A stretch of 64,000 bases of DNA, taken from Doryteuthis pealeii. Lineage: Eukaryota; Mollusca; Cephalopoda; Myopsida; Loliginidae. The notes beneath the pieces were generated by a model. It had not been told where the DNA came from and ran no database searches. It saw only the letters and a program-made list of their open reading frames with translations. Below, one piece after another: positions 24,725 through 42,860 of this stretch; positions within the stretch are counted from its first letter, which is position 1, and every line of letters begins with the position of its first letter. The position numbers and the translations under genes are program-made. The stretch is from assembly GCA_023376005.1 (NCBI GenBank), contig CM042176.1:11032917-11096916 (forward strand), given 5' to 3'.

Positions 24725-25008
24725 TAGAGCCAAAGAAACAATTCAGTTGAATTATTCTATACCTCAAGACAGCACCCTGCAACAGCTCAGCAGCCCAGTC
24801 ATCTTGGACTTTTCCCTTCCCCTGGACTAACTGCGGGACTGCCAAGATAGTGGACTGGGGTCTGTGTAGCCTCTTTCCACTTAACATATCTCACGCACAA
24901 GTTTCAAATTTTTCATGCAACTAATGGACCTTTAAGATGGAGATTCAAGTTTTGCTTGAAATAATCTCTTTTTTTCTGTTTTCCATTATTAGTCATCTTT
25001 ATAAATTA

Positions 25009-25060
25009 CTAGAAGCAACTACCCAGCATCGCCTGGGTAGAGAGGGGAAGGCAAAAAATA
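25009..25060 (-). mobile_element. Helitron 3' terminus (separate family)
   Basis: Minus strand: ctacccag-gcgatg-ctgggtag hairpin, six bases, then CTAG|T. The remainder to the right could not be delimited. Confidence 0.6.
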
Positions 25061-25079
25061 ACTCTGGTGTATTGATTTG

Positions 25080-25415
25080 TTTATCTTCATTGTTATCTGT
25101 ACAATGTTTCAACTGATGTGAATAAAGGAGTTAGGTTAAGACAGTTCTGCAGGTTCAATCCTGGTCAGGGGCAGCAGTAACATAGAATAATAATTAGCAC
25201 AGCTTAACACCTGTACCCCAGCTATGGTTAGCGAAATGAGAACAGGATACGCCTGTGGACTGAATAAAGGGTTAGGTTCAAAGTTCTGTGATGGCTCCCG
25301 ATTAAGACGAGAAGGTTCCAGAGTCCGAGAAGAAATACCTAAAGAAGGACGGAGGGCACATTGGCTGAAACGTTGTATAAATAACAATGAAGATGAGGAC
25401 AATAGTTAGAATGAT
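25080..25415 (+). repeat. SINE-G, near-complete copy
   Basis: A tRNA-like head with B box ggttcaatcctgg, then 'gcacagcttaacacctgtac', 'gaataaagggttagg', 'aagaaggacggagggcac', 'gaaacgttgta' and 'aacaatgaagatgagg'. Confidence 0.8.
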
Positions 25416-25649
25416 AAAAATAATACTAATTTTTAAGTATATTCTAATTTTTGAATATTTTCAAATATAAATCAAATCTTCATAATTTTTGCACGAAAAA
25501 GCAAGATCTGGTGATATTTAATGTGTATATATATTTACTTTGTCATTAATTCTTTTATTTTTGTAGTTTCATCCATAATTTGACACTTTTAGTTATGTAA
25601 AGTATACTGTGGATACTGAAAGTAGGCCTACTTTCAGTATCCACTCGAC

Positions 25650-25950
25650 AGTGAAGGAGTCTATCTTCTTTTCTCTAGCGCTAGACCAGGGAGATTGTGT
25701 TATACTCTACCTCAGAAGCAAAAACAAACTATCAGTTCTCCATTTTACCCCACAGATCCAAGCTGTAGTACTCATGCACTGAGTTAATGAGGGCCAGTAT
25801 CAAACCTAGCGGTTCCGTAATGAGGGCCAGTATCAAACCTAGCGGTTCCGTAATGAGGGCCAGTATCAAACCTAGCGGTTCCGTAATGAGGGCCAGTATC
25901 AAACCTAGTGGTTCCGAGGTGTATGCTCTACTGAGTTAAACTGGTCCCAT
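25650..25950 (-). repeat. SINE-A copy with expanded B-box segment
   Basis: The minus-strand SINE-A body is recognisable (ctagcgctagacc, cacagatcc). The part carrying the B box is tandemly repeated at 25785-25916. Confidence 0.8.
25785..25916. repeat. 33-bp tandem repeat, four units
   Basis: Four near-identical 33-bp units (taatgagggccagtatcaaa + cctagcggttccg). Each unit carries the SINE-A B-box region ggtttgatactgg on the minus strand. Confidence 0.95.
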
Positions 25951-26109
25951 AATAGCTGAAAAGTAATATAAAAAATTAATTTAAAACAAAGTTTTTTTTT
26001 TTAAACATTTTCAGGGCCACACTGTAGTATGTACTCTTTTTGAATATGTTGAAATTAAAATAAATTGGCAATTCAGATAAGAAATAATCCCCAAAGCAAC
26101 TTTTACTTT

Positions 26110-26362
26110 TACCTTTTCCATTTTCCTCTCAACACGAATTCATCTCAAGAGCAACTTTTTAGGCCCTTCCGTTTCTCGACACGCATTCATTGAGAGCAAC
26201 TTTTTAGGCCCTTCCGTTTTCTCGACACAAATTCATCTCGAGCAACTTTTTAGGCCCTTCCGTTTTCTCGACACAAATTCATCTCCAGAGCAACTTTTTA
26301 GGCCCTTCCGTTTTCTCGACACAAATTCATCTCCAGAGCAACTTTTTAGGCCCTTCCGTTTT
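26110..26362. repeat. Minisatellite of about 50 bp, five units
   Basis: Units contain gagcaactttttaggccctt and ccgttttctcgacaca, with small length differences between units. Confidence 0.95.
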
Positions 26363-26447
26363 GTCAGTAAGTTTCAATGCAAGACGAGAATTCTTAATAT
26401 TCATTCAAAAATATTCTAAAAAATGTACACTGCAGTCTACAAGTCAC

Positions 26448-26550
26448 ACGTAGGATGTGACACAAGGTTGCAAGGATTGAACTTACTATTCAGTAGTAAT
26501 GGATCTGCAAGACTAGCTTGCTAACTATTACACTATGATAGGACACCTTA
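26448..26550 (-). repeat. SINE-C copy
   Basis: Minus strand: agtgtaatagttagcaagc and a B box like aagttcaatccttgc; left end 'tgtgacacaaggttgc'. Confidence 0.65.
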
Positions 26551-26564
26551 CTGTGATCTACAAG

Positions 26565-26808
26565 TATTCCAACATTATTTATATATACAACAAAATAGCG
26601 GTTTACAGTGTTAACGGGAAGGCTAATTTGCATATTGATATTAAAAATTTGAATTGTGCTTAGTATTATTGATTTCGAAAGGACATGTTTTTCATTTACA
26701 CTGTCAATATCAGGTTGGGGTTAGTTTTATAATTTAAAAAAAAATATCTAAAAATTGTCTGTTAAAACAACCGGATATCGACGGTGTAAATGAAAACCAT
26801 GTCCTTTC
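26565..26808 (+). mobile_element. Hel-1 fragment followed by a MITE-6-like palindrome
   Basis: 26565-26676 matches Hel-1 (acaacaaaatagcggtttac). 26677-26808 has ends gaaaggacatg / catgtcctttc, with inner atttacac and ggtgtaaat arms shared with MITE-6. Confidence 0.65.
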
Positions 26809-26825
26809 TTAATTGAGATCAAAAA

Positions 26826-26905
26826 GGGTCCAAAGTCGGTATCAGCCAGACAGCAAGGGAGTCTAACCCCTTTCCACCTGTGCTAGACCAAGGAGATTAT
26901 ATATA
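26826..26905 (-). repeat. SINE-A 3' fragment
   Basis: Contains 'aaagtcggtatcagcc' and 'gctagaccaaggagatta', ending in a TA microsatellite. Confidence 0.7.
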
Positions 26906-26919
26906 TATATATATATATA

Positions 26920-28216
26920 CTAGCAAAAAGTACCCGGTTCATGACCGGACTTAATTTTTTTTAAGAACACCAGGAAGTGATTTTAAAATCTGAAAGTTAT
27001 TTTCTTAAAACTCAAAAAATAAATAATGCTTTATATTTTGATTTAAATAGATTTTTAAATTTTTTTACGTCAAAGTTAAATTGAGTTTTTATACATGTGT
27101 CAATATCCATGACTAACTTGAAAATTTAACTAAAGATAGCCCTGAATTTTATCTTTGAAAAAATCTAAGTTAAAAATGATGCTATGATATGCAGGAGATT
27201 TTTAAAGATTTTTAAAAAATCGTCAATTTTTTACTATGGATGACAAAACGGGCCGAATTCTCTCCCAGTCTAAATAAATATGTCAATTGCAATAGAGAAA
27301 AGTCTTTTTGGCTACACTTGCAAGAAAAATATTTGAAAAGATATTGGATAGAAATTCCAATGTTTATCTTTTACTTCGAAATATACAGATGTAAAAACAT
27401 ACGGGACAGAAAAAAAATAGCAATTTAGGTCAACCATAAAAATTTGGTCAGAGAAACATTATCATTAAAAGAAATGATCTAAGGGAAATAACCCGGTCTA
27501 AACAAAATAGGAGTTATCTCCCTTTTTGAACATGGCTAGTTATAAATGTTTTAAAAATCTTAATGTTTGTTTTGTACGTAATTTACTTCACACCAAGCAA
27601 AATTTAATGTTTAATATGTATGAAAAATTAATTACATATGTAATATTATTTTGCTTTTTTCAATTTTTTCAATTTATTGATGCTCATTATGTTACTACTA
27701 TTCGACTTAAACAAAAATTTGACTGTAAATAAATTGAATTGTTGATACCTTACATATATGTAAAAAAAATAATTTGCCTTCGTACTGCCATATACTTAGA
27801 ATAGATTTTAGAAAAAAAAAAAAAATTTTTTTTTAAATTTTTTATTATTAGTGAGGAGCTGGGTTGGCTGTCACCAGGTCAAAGCTTGACTTGTGCTGAC
27901 AGGAGTTTTTTTGTTTTTTTTTAGAAATAGAACATTTGTATTTATTTCATTGAGTAAATGGCTGGGTGGGGGGCTGTCTAGGAAGTACAAAACTCAACTC
28001 ACATCGACAGGAGTGGGGTGGGGTTCGAGGGGTCTGTATATGATATTTTTTTAATTATATCGCTTAATTAGTTAAAAAAACAAGACAAATTTTGTGTGTT
28101 TCTTAGTTATAAGCATATCATGGTGTACGCAAGATTTCAAATCTGAGTGACGTTTCTTTTCGGAGTTATAAATAGACACGTACATACCAAACTTTCTTTT
28201 ATATATAAAGAAAAGA
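26920..28216 (-). mobile_element. Hel-3, long candidate Helitron
   Basis: Minus-strand 5' end A|TCTTTTCTTTATATATAAAA at 28216. 3' end: ccggtcatgaaccgg hairpin, spacer gtactttttg and CTAG|T at 26920. About 1.3 kb with no recognisable helicase; small open frames inside show no family motif. Confidence 0.65.
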
Positions 28217-28221
28217 TAAAT

Positions 28222-28440
28222 TTATTTGTAGATGGTGATGTCTACGTTAATCACCATCTACAAATAAATTTATCTTACACACACACACACACATATAAGT
28301 AATTGGTAATTGGCTCGAAGCATTGTTAAGTATGTTATAATATATTAATTATTTGAAGGCAATTACAATGCGTATAAAAACAAAGATTTTTTTTTAACTT
28401 TGTTTTTATTTTTTATACGCATTGTAATTGCCTTCAAATT
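28222..28440. repeat. Two palindromes beside a TG/TA tract
   Basis: 28222-28278: arms aagataaatttatttgtaga and complement. 28322-28440: arms with tttgaaggcaattacaatgc and complement. (TG)n follows at 28465-28520. Confidence 0.85.
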
Positions 28441-28444
28441 ATTA

Positions 28445-28454
28445 ATATATTATA

Positions 28455-28520
<66 letters not shown>
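28445..28520. repeat. TA then TG microsatellite
   Basis: Short (TA)n followed by more than 25 TG dinucleotides. Confidence 0.95.
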
Positions 28521-28523
<3 letters not shown>

Positions 28524-28859
28524 TGTAACCAAAATTCTTCTTTAATAATAATTTATTCTATACTTCTATTGATTTATAAGTTCTTCAACTTTTTTCATGA
28601 TCCCCCCCCTCTCTAATTTACATATAACTTAAATCACTTCAAATCTTAAATTTTGTTTGAAACCAGAAACCCAACAGACAAAATTTTAAATAAGATCTCA
28701 AAGAGGAAGGTAAGCAAACCCATTAATCTTAACTTCTTAGATTCAATTTTCCCATACTTTGAAGAAGTCCAGTAAAAAAGATTTTGCTAAAAAAATCTTT
28801 TTCTTATATATTCCTGACCATATAATATATATATATATATATAATTTGGGCAGCAGTCT

Positions 28860-29050
28860 TTCATTCATACATGTAGAATTAAACAAGACTTCTCCTGCCT
28901 AATAATTTTATTAACAATCTTTCTGACCAATTTTTTTACGTTCGGATGAAATCCGTGGATTAATCCATTAAAGTTAGCCAGAAAGCTCGAAAAGATTGTT
29001 AATAAAATCGTTAAACAGGAGACATGTCTTTTGTTTAATTATATATATAT
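28860..29050. repeat. Inverted repeat flanked by TA tracts
   Basis: Arms around 'attaacaatctttc' / 'gaaaagattgttaat' and 'aaacaagacttctcctg' / 'caggagacatgtctttt'. TA microsatellites on both sides. Confidence 0.7.
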
Positions 29051-29067
29051 ATATTTTTTTTTTAAGT

Positions 29068-29305
29068 CCATTTGGTGTAGGGGTTATGGTACCCGCCTGT
29101 CAGCTTGACAGTCCGGTTTCAAATCACGCACAGGGCAGAGATTGATTTTTCTCGATTTGTTTAGCCATACATTTAAATAGGCATTCCCGCCTAAATAATT
29201 AATTAATTTTCAAAATTAGGTACGACTCCAATTAAGCACATATTCTCCCAAAAATTGTCGGCAAAAAGCCATATCCAAACACATCGTGTTTACATACTTA
29301 TCATA
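29068..29305 (+). repeat. SINE-E copy (tRNA-derived) with TA tail
   Basis: Head gtccatttggtgtaggggtt, B box ggtttcaaatcacg, body 'tttttctcgatttgttta' and 'ccaattaagcacatattctc', ending in (TA)n. The tail part recurs at 31305 and 61930. Confidence 0.8.
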
Positions 29306-29747
29306 TATATATATATATATATATATAATTCAACCTAATTATAATAGTAACCCTATTACAATTTGGAAGTAAAAATTTAAAAACACTTCAAATTTTAAAC
29401 TACTAGATTAAATAATAATACCCCTACCATATAAAAAACAAACACATTCTTGAATATCATGGATTTTACAATTCTGGATTGACTACAGGAAGTCAGAGCA
29501 TGAGTTATCTGCCCATAAATGAAACAATATCTTAGATTTAAAATAAAGAGAAAAGATTGAATTTTAAACTTCTATGAATGAAATAATAATGAAGTTTTTG
29601 TTTTACAGTTGACACACTGATTTGTTAGAAAAAGAAAATCTCTACACTTGACAGTTATATTAAAAAAAAAACAACTCTGCATTTTAAGGTTTGTTCATTT
29701 AACAACTAAATCTCTTTTCGAAAGACAAGATTAATGTTAAAAAACTT

Positions 29748-30130
29748 TTGGTTATTTCCTATAAATCTAACATAAACAAAGGGAACCACTCTTGACTAAT
29801 AAATTATTTATTTATTGATCTACTAGGAAAAAAAGATGTGGTTTAGGGTTAGTTTAATGGGAAAATAAATAGGACCATATGACCTTTAGGCACCCCTTTT
29901 GCGATCTCATTTCATAAGGACATTTTTTTCATTTACACCATCAAAATCCGGTTGTTTGTTAACAGACGATTTTTAGAGTTTTTTAAAAATTATAAAACTA
30001 ACCCCTAACAAACAACTGGATTTTGACGGTGTAAATAAAAAAAAAAATGTTCTTATGAAATGAGATTGCAAAAGGGGTGCCTAAAGGTCATATGGTCCAA
30101 TAAATAAATAATTTATCAGTCAAGAGTGTT
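29748..30130. mobile_element. MITE-5 copy split by MITE-6
   Basis: The left half starts ggttatttcctataaatc. The right half resumes at 'aataatttatcagtcaagag' after the insertion, then is truncated. Confidence 0.75.
29872..30098. mobile_element. MITE-6 with 8-bp TSD, nested in MITE-5
   Basis: TIR GGACCATATGACCTTTAGG and complement. The target aataaata is present on both sides (29864-29871, 30099-30106). Inner arms gacggtgtaaat / atttacaccatc. Confidence 0.85.
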
Positions 30131-30320
30131 TCAATAGAAATTTAAAAATTTATGTCTAACAAAAATAGTTCTTCGCTTTTATCTTCCTCCTGGAGGAATA
30201 CTTAGTTTTTCTTTTTTGCTTGAAGGATTCAGGTCTTTACTTTATTGATCTTAAGACTATGTAGAATGCCTATATGAAATTCCAGTTCAGCTTATATAGT
30301 CAGGATATTGGAGAAGATGT

Positions 30321-30650
30321 ACCATATTTGAAGGCATATAGGACGCACTTTTCCCAAAAAATTTTGGCTCAAAAAATTTCCCTGCGTCTTATACATCGTA
30401 GGTGAAGTTTGGACCTCCCGTAGGCTAGGCAATCTTCTCTATGATGCTCACTAACACAGCTTACGCTCAGTACTTTTGCCTACCCTAAACTCCATGCATC
30501 CTTATTTTATTGCTGGTATTGTTATAATCAAGGTTAACAAGAGACTTTTTTTCAACAATATATGCTTAAATACACTAAAATCTTTTTTCTTCCTGAATCT
30601 GACCTGCTGAAATGGGAGTGCGTCTTATATGCCGTCAAATACGGTAATTG
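30321..30650. mobile_element. MITE-7, GCGTCTTATA-type element
   Basis: Ends taccatatttgaaggcatat and atatgccgtcaaatacggta are inverted. Inner 'aggacgcac' / 'gtgcgtctt'. This TIR type is common in animal genomes and usually classed near hAT (family knowledge). Confidence 0.75.
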
Positions 30651-30780
30651 GATGAGCTTTTATGGGACCAGTTCATAATAATGAAGGAGCTAGGTTAAAA
30701 AGAAAGAGATACAGTGACAGCAATCAACAATTGTGAAGATGGAAAAGGGTAGAACCAGATGAGGGAATTGCTTGTTGCCA

Positions 30781-30783
30781 TAT

Positions 30784-30836
<53 letters not shown>
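30781..30836. repeat. TA microsatellite
   Basis: About 55 bp of TA with one slip, bordering the inverted repeat on its right. Confidence 0.95.
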
Positions 30837-30839
<3 letters not shown>

Positions 30840-30877
30840 TAAAATAAGTGTATTTTGGCAGCATTTTTTCTTTTATA

Positions 30878-31290
30878 CAAGTTTTGTTGAACTGTACAGA
30901 CAATTCCTGTAGGACAAGTTTTTTGTTGATCCGTATAACAGTCCCCCAAAGGTTTCAAAACGAGCGCTTTCGGCAATACAATTCACCATCCTCAGGTGGG
31001 AAACAACCACTACCATTCCTACAACCTCCTACTACCAATGTTTATTACCTCCCACTTCTAATTCCTTGCTACTACTCGTTCTCGTTAAAAACGAGACACG
31101 AAATCATACCATTGTTTCCCACCTGAGGATGGCAAATTGTATTGCCGAAAGTGCTGGTTTTGAAACCTTTGGGGGACTATTATACCAATTACACCCTGAC
31201 ACCAGAAAGATGGCCCGAAAATTGGAACGGATCAACGAAAAACTTGTCCAACAAGAATTGTCTGTACAGTTCAACAAAACTTGTGTGTAT
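30878..31290. mobile_element. Long inverted-repeat element
   Basis: Arms of roughly 150 bp: acaagttttgttgaactgta outside; aggtttcaaaacgagcgc and cctcaggtgggaaaca inside. The right arm reads cctgaggatggcaaattg then ttgccgaaag. TA tracts on both sides. Frames across it are artefacts of the arms. Confidence 0.75.
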
Positions 31291-31304
31291 ACATATATAT
31301 ATAT

Positions 31305-31372
31305 ATTCTCCCAAAAATTGTCGGCATAGCCATATCAAACAAACTGTTGTGTACTTTCATTATATATATATT
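31305..31372 (+). repeat. SINE-E tail fragment
   Basis: 'attctcccaaaaattgtcgg' and 'gccatatcaaacaaac' followed by TA repeats, as at the end of 29068-29305. Confidence 0.7.
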
Positions 31373-31475
31373 ATAATATAATATATATATATATATATAT
31401 ATATAAAGTGGAGAGATTCAAAAAGACAAAGAATAAGAAAGATAATGGAGGAAAAGCTGACAAGTCATGTGATCA

Positions 31476-32420
31476 TTATTTCTTTGATTTAATGTTTAAA
31501 TTTTTTTTCTTTTTTCTTTTTTTTGTCAAATGAAGAAACTTGTGACAAAGCAAATGCAATAGGAATTCTTTGGGGATAACTTGATTCGTCTGATGGATAT
31601 ATCTATATTGAAGAAAAAAAAAATAATGAAAAAAGGAAAAATGATGTAGAAAAGAAAAAGATGAAGGAATATAATTGAAAAATATTAAGAAAAAAAAAAT
31701 GAAGGAAAAAAAAAAAAAAGACAAAACAAAAAGCAACCTGGTTATTTGACCTCCCTTCTTTTTGTGTGTGTTGTGTTGAGTGCATGTGCTTGGAGGTAAT
31801 CAGATATGTGGAAAGTAGATTAATTTTTTTAAGATAAAACTTAATTTTTTTTATTTGATATCTTTCTTTTTTTTTCTCTCAATGTTTTATATTCCATAAA
31901 ACTATACGTAATGTTTAGGATATAATAAAGAAAAAAAAAATCTGTCTTTTTTCTTTTTTTTTTTTTTACTTTTTTTCTTCTTTCAACTTAGGCAAAAATG
32001 AAAATTGACAAAAATTGATTTTTTTTTATACAAAAGATAACTTTTCTCAGGTATATTCAAATGCTTAAAATACAAACACAGCAATTAACGGAGCTGGTGG
32101 TTGTGTTTGTTTAAATTCAAGTTCATGCCAGGGATTTAATCATAGAAATAACCTAAATTTCCCAACAATTTCTATTTCATTTTATAGTTTTTTGTTTGTC
32201 TTTTTTCTCTCCTCTTTTTCTGCCACTGTTTTTTCTATTTTTGGTTTGTTTGGAGAAATTATTTTATTTTGCATATGGCCAAACCACAGCATACAATCTT
32301 TTGAAAAAAAAAAAAAGAAAAAAAAAGAAAGGATTCCTTGTGTGAGGGTTAAAAACTGGCATGGGCAGGCAACATGTGGTGGTAGTGGTGCTGGTAATTT
32401 CCATTGGCGCCGTTTTTGGA
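31476..32420. other. A/T-homopolymer-rich DNA
   Basis: Many poly-A and poly-T tracts and no family match. Short open frames here are Lys- or Phe-rich composition artefacts. Confidence 0.5.
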
Positions 32421-32520
32421 CTTGCAGTTAAAGCTAGTCTTCAATTAAATTTCCTTTCTGTCTGTCTCTCTCCATAACCCTTGGTAGTAATGACGTCTCT
32501 CTCTCCTTCTCGAAAGAGAG

Positions 32521-32957
32521 GGTTAAATCGAACTTAATGGACCTAAATTCCACCATCGCATCTCACCCTGCCGTAAAAAAAAAAAGAATATCAGGGAATT
32601 AACCAAATTTAATGAAATTTTCAGTGTTGATATATTAATGAATAAAAGATATAATGCACCAATTATTTTATTTAAAAACTTTTACATTTTTTCAGGTCAG
32701 TTAACTTTGTACCACATATCTTTGAAGCGTAACACAGATTCTCAAAGATACATGGTTCAAAGTTAACTGACCTGAAAAAAAGTAAAATTTTAAATAAAAT
32801 AACCGGTGCATTATATCTTTTATTCATTAATATATCAACATGAAAATTTCATTAAATTTGGTTAATTCCTTGATTTTTGGGTTTTTTTTTTTTTTTTTTT
32901 TCTTTCGGCAGGTTACATGTGATGGTGGAATTTAGGTCTGTTAAGTTTGATTTAACC
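32521..32957. mobile_element. Palindromic element inserted in the duplicated segment
   Basis: Arms run from ggttaaatcgaacttaatgg at the left to tttgatttaacc at the right, with inner arms 'ggtcagttaactttg' and complement. The paralogous stretch at 33170-33195 is an empty site. No 8-bp duplication is visible; at most 1 bp. Confidence 0.8.
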
Positions 32958-33259
32958 GATATCAGACTACAGAACCCAGAGAGGAATTTTTAAGGATTGG
33001 TGGTGGTGTTTTTTTGTTTTAAGGGGTGGGGGGTTAGAGATCAGGATGTTATAGTTCGATCTATGTTTCCCTCAGGATTTTTGCAATTAAAGCTTATCTG
33101 CAAATTCATAATTCTTTTTGTCTCTCCTGACTCTTATAACCCTTGGTAGTGATGACATCTCTCTCTCTCCTTCTCAAAAGAGAGATATCAGGCTACAGAA
33201 CCCAGAGAGGAATTTTTAAGGATTGCTGGTGGTGGTGGGTTTTGTGGGGTGAGTAGAGA

Positions 33260-39786
<6,527 letters not shown>

Positions 39787-40224
39787 CTGGAAAAGAAAAA
39801 GAAAAAAGACAAAGGTATAAAAAAAAAATGTCAATTTATTAGAGAAACAATCAAACATAGAAACAAATTTAACTTTCTTTTTTTTTTGAGAATTTCTTGT
39901 AACATGAAATTTCTTTTTTTTTTCTTCTTTTAGTTAGATGAAATGATCATAAAAATTAGTTTAATACTACTGTTTAAACTATATATATATATACTTTTAT
40001 AGATTTTATTATGTTTAAATGGATTAAAAAATTAAATTCTTTAATAAAAATTAAATTTTTTAATTAAAAAATTAAATGAATCATGTACTTTTATATATAT
40101 ACTTTTATAGATTTTATGTTTAAATTTCTTGTGACATGAAATTTCTTCTGAAACAGAAACATTTTTCTTCTTTCTTTTAGTTAAATGAAATGATCATAAA
40201 AATTAGTTTAATAGTACTGTTTAA

Positions 40225-40560
40225 ATAAGCTAGATGGAAGCTGCACAAGAATGCTGCGTGCAGTCTTGAAAAAGTCGTGGAAGCAGCACCCCACGAAGAG
40301 GCAGCTGTATGGCCACTTGCCTCCCATCTCACAAACTATTCGAGTGAGACGGACAAGGCATGCAGGAGCTCATAAGCGACGTTCTCCTGTGGAAGCCAAC
40401 ACATGGACATGCAGGTGTGGGGCGCCCGGCAAGGACCTACATTGCTATGCGAGGATGCTATTTGCTCAGCAGAGGACCTCTCAGGTGCAATGAATGATAG
40501 GAAGTGTTGGCGAGAGATTGTCATAGATATCCGTGCTGCAGCGCGACATGATGATGATGA
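40225..40560 (+). pseudogene. RTE-type LINE ORF C-terminus
   Basis: Reads MLRAVLKKSWKQHPTKRQLY, GHLPPISQTIRVRRTRHAGA and, after shifts, MNDRKCWREIVIDI...RHDDDD. This is the best-preserved 3' part of this LINE in the window. It ends in a gat-repeat tail. Confidence 0.88.
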
Positions 40561-40571
40561 TTGTTTTTAAT

Positions 40572-41020
40572 ATGTCCTGGGTATGACGTTAAACTGCATC
40601 TAATGGTGAGGTTCCAATTTGGAGCTTTGGGGAGGAGTGTGGAGTACCCCTTCATTGCCATTACTCCCAGGTACGCATTGACCAGGAGTGGTAGCACCTG
40701 TTAGGGTCCCAACTATGGGTTACATTTTTTTGTAAAGTCAATTTTGATCTATTTAACCCATAGATGTGACCCTAACAGGTACTTCCACTCCAGGTCAATG
40801 CGTACCTGGGAGTAATGGCAATGAAGGGGTACTCCACATTACCTAGAGCTCCAGAATTGGAACTTCACCATCAGATTGTGTTTAATGCCATACCCAGGAC
40901 ATTAAGACCCTCAGCCACTGCCTTCTAGCACCCATATGATAAAAAAGGGTTGGGGCTTGCCATAAGGGCAATAGGGTTGGACAATCATATAGGTGATAAG
41001 GCTTGACGGGACCAGCCAAT
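40572..41020. repeat. Inverted pair of Rep-B fragments
   Basis: 40572-40735 (plus) and 40755-41020 (minus) share 'ggagtaccccttcattgcca' and 'accctaacaggt' in opposite orientation around a short A/T loop. Confidence 0.8.
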
Positions 41021-41091
41021 TGATGTGTAAACTGGTGCAAGTAAACAAGGATTGAGAGATAAAAGATGTATAAAAAACAAACAAAAAAAAA

Positions 41092-41209
41092 AGTTATTTC
41101 CTATAAGTCTAACATGATCAAAGGAGAACCACTCTTGACTGATTAAATAAATAATTTATCAGTCAAGAGTGGTTCCCCTTTGATTATGTTAGACTTATAG
41201 GAAATAACC
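41092..41209. mobile_element. MITE-5 short copy
   Basis: Nearly perfect palindrome, gttatttcctataagtctaa arms, loop 'ttaaataaat'. Confidence 0.85.
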
Positions 41210-41399
41210 AAACAACCCTGCCTTTTCCTTATGAAAGAGTAATGTCCCTTAGTTGTCCATATCAGGACCTAATCCCCAAGCTATGGGTTAAATAGTACCA
41301 TTACTGTTCTTCTACAAGGATTGTTTTGGCATTAAATAACCTTCAAAGGTTGATATGCCATTAAACTAAGAAACCAATCTCTTCTCTCTCTCTCTCTTG

Positions 41400-41612
41400 G
41401 TGGGGGGCATGGCATAGTGGCTAACATGCTGGTATGTGACATAATAAACGAGTTTGAATTCCAGTCATGCTATTAAATTCACTTTCAGACTAATACCCTT
41501 GGGAAAGGTATGAAACCCCATCATCTCTCCAACTATGGAGTAAAGAGAACCAGAACTACGAGGATGGCTTTGGTATTAAATAACCCACGAAGGTTGATAT
41601 GCCATCAAAAAA
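41400..41612 (+). repeat. SINE-F copy ending in the Rep-B-type tail
   Basis: tRNA-like head 'catagtggctaacatgctgg', B box gagtttgaattccag, then 3' end 'ggtattaaataaccc' ... 'ggttgatatgcca' and an A-rich tail. The last block is shared with Rep-B. Confidence 0.75.
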
Positions 41613-42125
41613 CAAATAAACTAAGCTAAAGTGCTTTCAAATAAAAAAAAGGTAAACAGATAGTCTTCTACAGTGCAAAAAGATAATTGGACCCCCACCC
41701 CCCACGCCTGTCGAGGAAAAAAAAAATACTCATGGTGGGGCGAATGAAATAAGAGATTAAAAAAAAAAATTATATATATATGAGAGAGAGAGAGAGAGAA
41801 TGTTTACATTTTTTGTCACCTGAGGAATGAACAAAGGACAAACAGTGGTTTGGGGGGGGGAGAGGAGGGGGTAGTAATTGCATTTCAAGTTAAAGACAAT
41901 TTAGGTGACAAATTTATGGTGAAATTTTTGGCCCAAGATCAACTAGGTTCACATGATTTTTGTTGTAATTTAACAACAGGAGATCATAAATAACATTCAA
42001 ATTGGTATTAAAAGTGTCTCATAAAATAATGTTCACTTCTTATTACCTACCAATTCCCACCCCCCATACTTTTCTTCAGGAATCAAAAACATTTATTAAG
42101 ATGGTTGAGTTGAACTCTCCTTAGA

Positions 42126-42560
42126 AGGTTTGGTTTGTTTTGTTTTACGGCATATCAACCTCAGTGGGTCATTTAATGCCGATAAAGTTTTGAAATAAAT
42201 CAATTTTTAATGGATAATACAATTTTTTTATAAATACATTTTTCTATTTAACCCATAGATGGGACCCTAACAGGTACTACCAGTCTGGGTCAAAGTGGAC
42301 CAGGGAGCAATGGTGATGAAGGGTGCTCACATTCCCAAACCTCCAAAACTGGAACCTCACCATCAGATAGAGTTTAACGTCATTCCCAGGACATGTAGAC
42401 CCGCAGCCACCGCCTTCTAGCACCCATATGATAAAAAGGGGTTGGGGCTTGCCATAAAGGCAATAGGGTTGGGAAAATCATATAGGTGCTAGGGCTTGAT
42501 GTGACCAGCCGATTGATCGGAGGGGGCCTCTCCGACCGCCCATCTAGCCCATAGATAAAT
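42126..42560 (-). repeat. Rep-B, long copy
   Basis: 3' tail at the left: ttttacggcatatcaacctc / gggtcatttaatgccg. Then 'cccatagatgggaccctaac' and 'agataga/gtttaacgtc'. Ends at 'ccgaccgcccatctagcc'. Confidence 0.85.
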
Positions 42561-42860
42561 GTCTATGTACTTATACTTATTAATATACCAGTTTCAGATA
42601 AAGAAAATGGTTTTCTCAAGAGATGTCAAAAAAATGATAAAGAAAAAAAAAAATCATGTACGGACTTGAGATTCAGAATTCATTGATGACACGCATTTCA
42701 TCAGTAAATTGGCAACAGGATAAATACAACAACAAAAAAAAAGAAATATTCATTATTAAATTGTGTGATTAGTCTTAATGGCACAAACATTAATGTGATT
42801 GTCGTATAGATAGTAAGAGCAAGAAGAAAAAGAGGGGAGGAAAAAAAAATTTCTAAAAAA

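Noticed and set aside
25785..25916. CRISPR-like array
   Set aside because: Units are directly adjacent with no spacers, in a eukaryotic SINE.
31476..31785. Phe-rich minus-strand frames
   Set aside because: Result of poly-A tracts on the plus strand.
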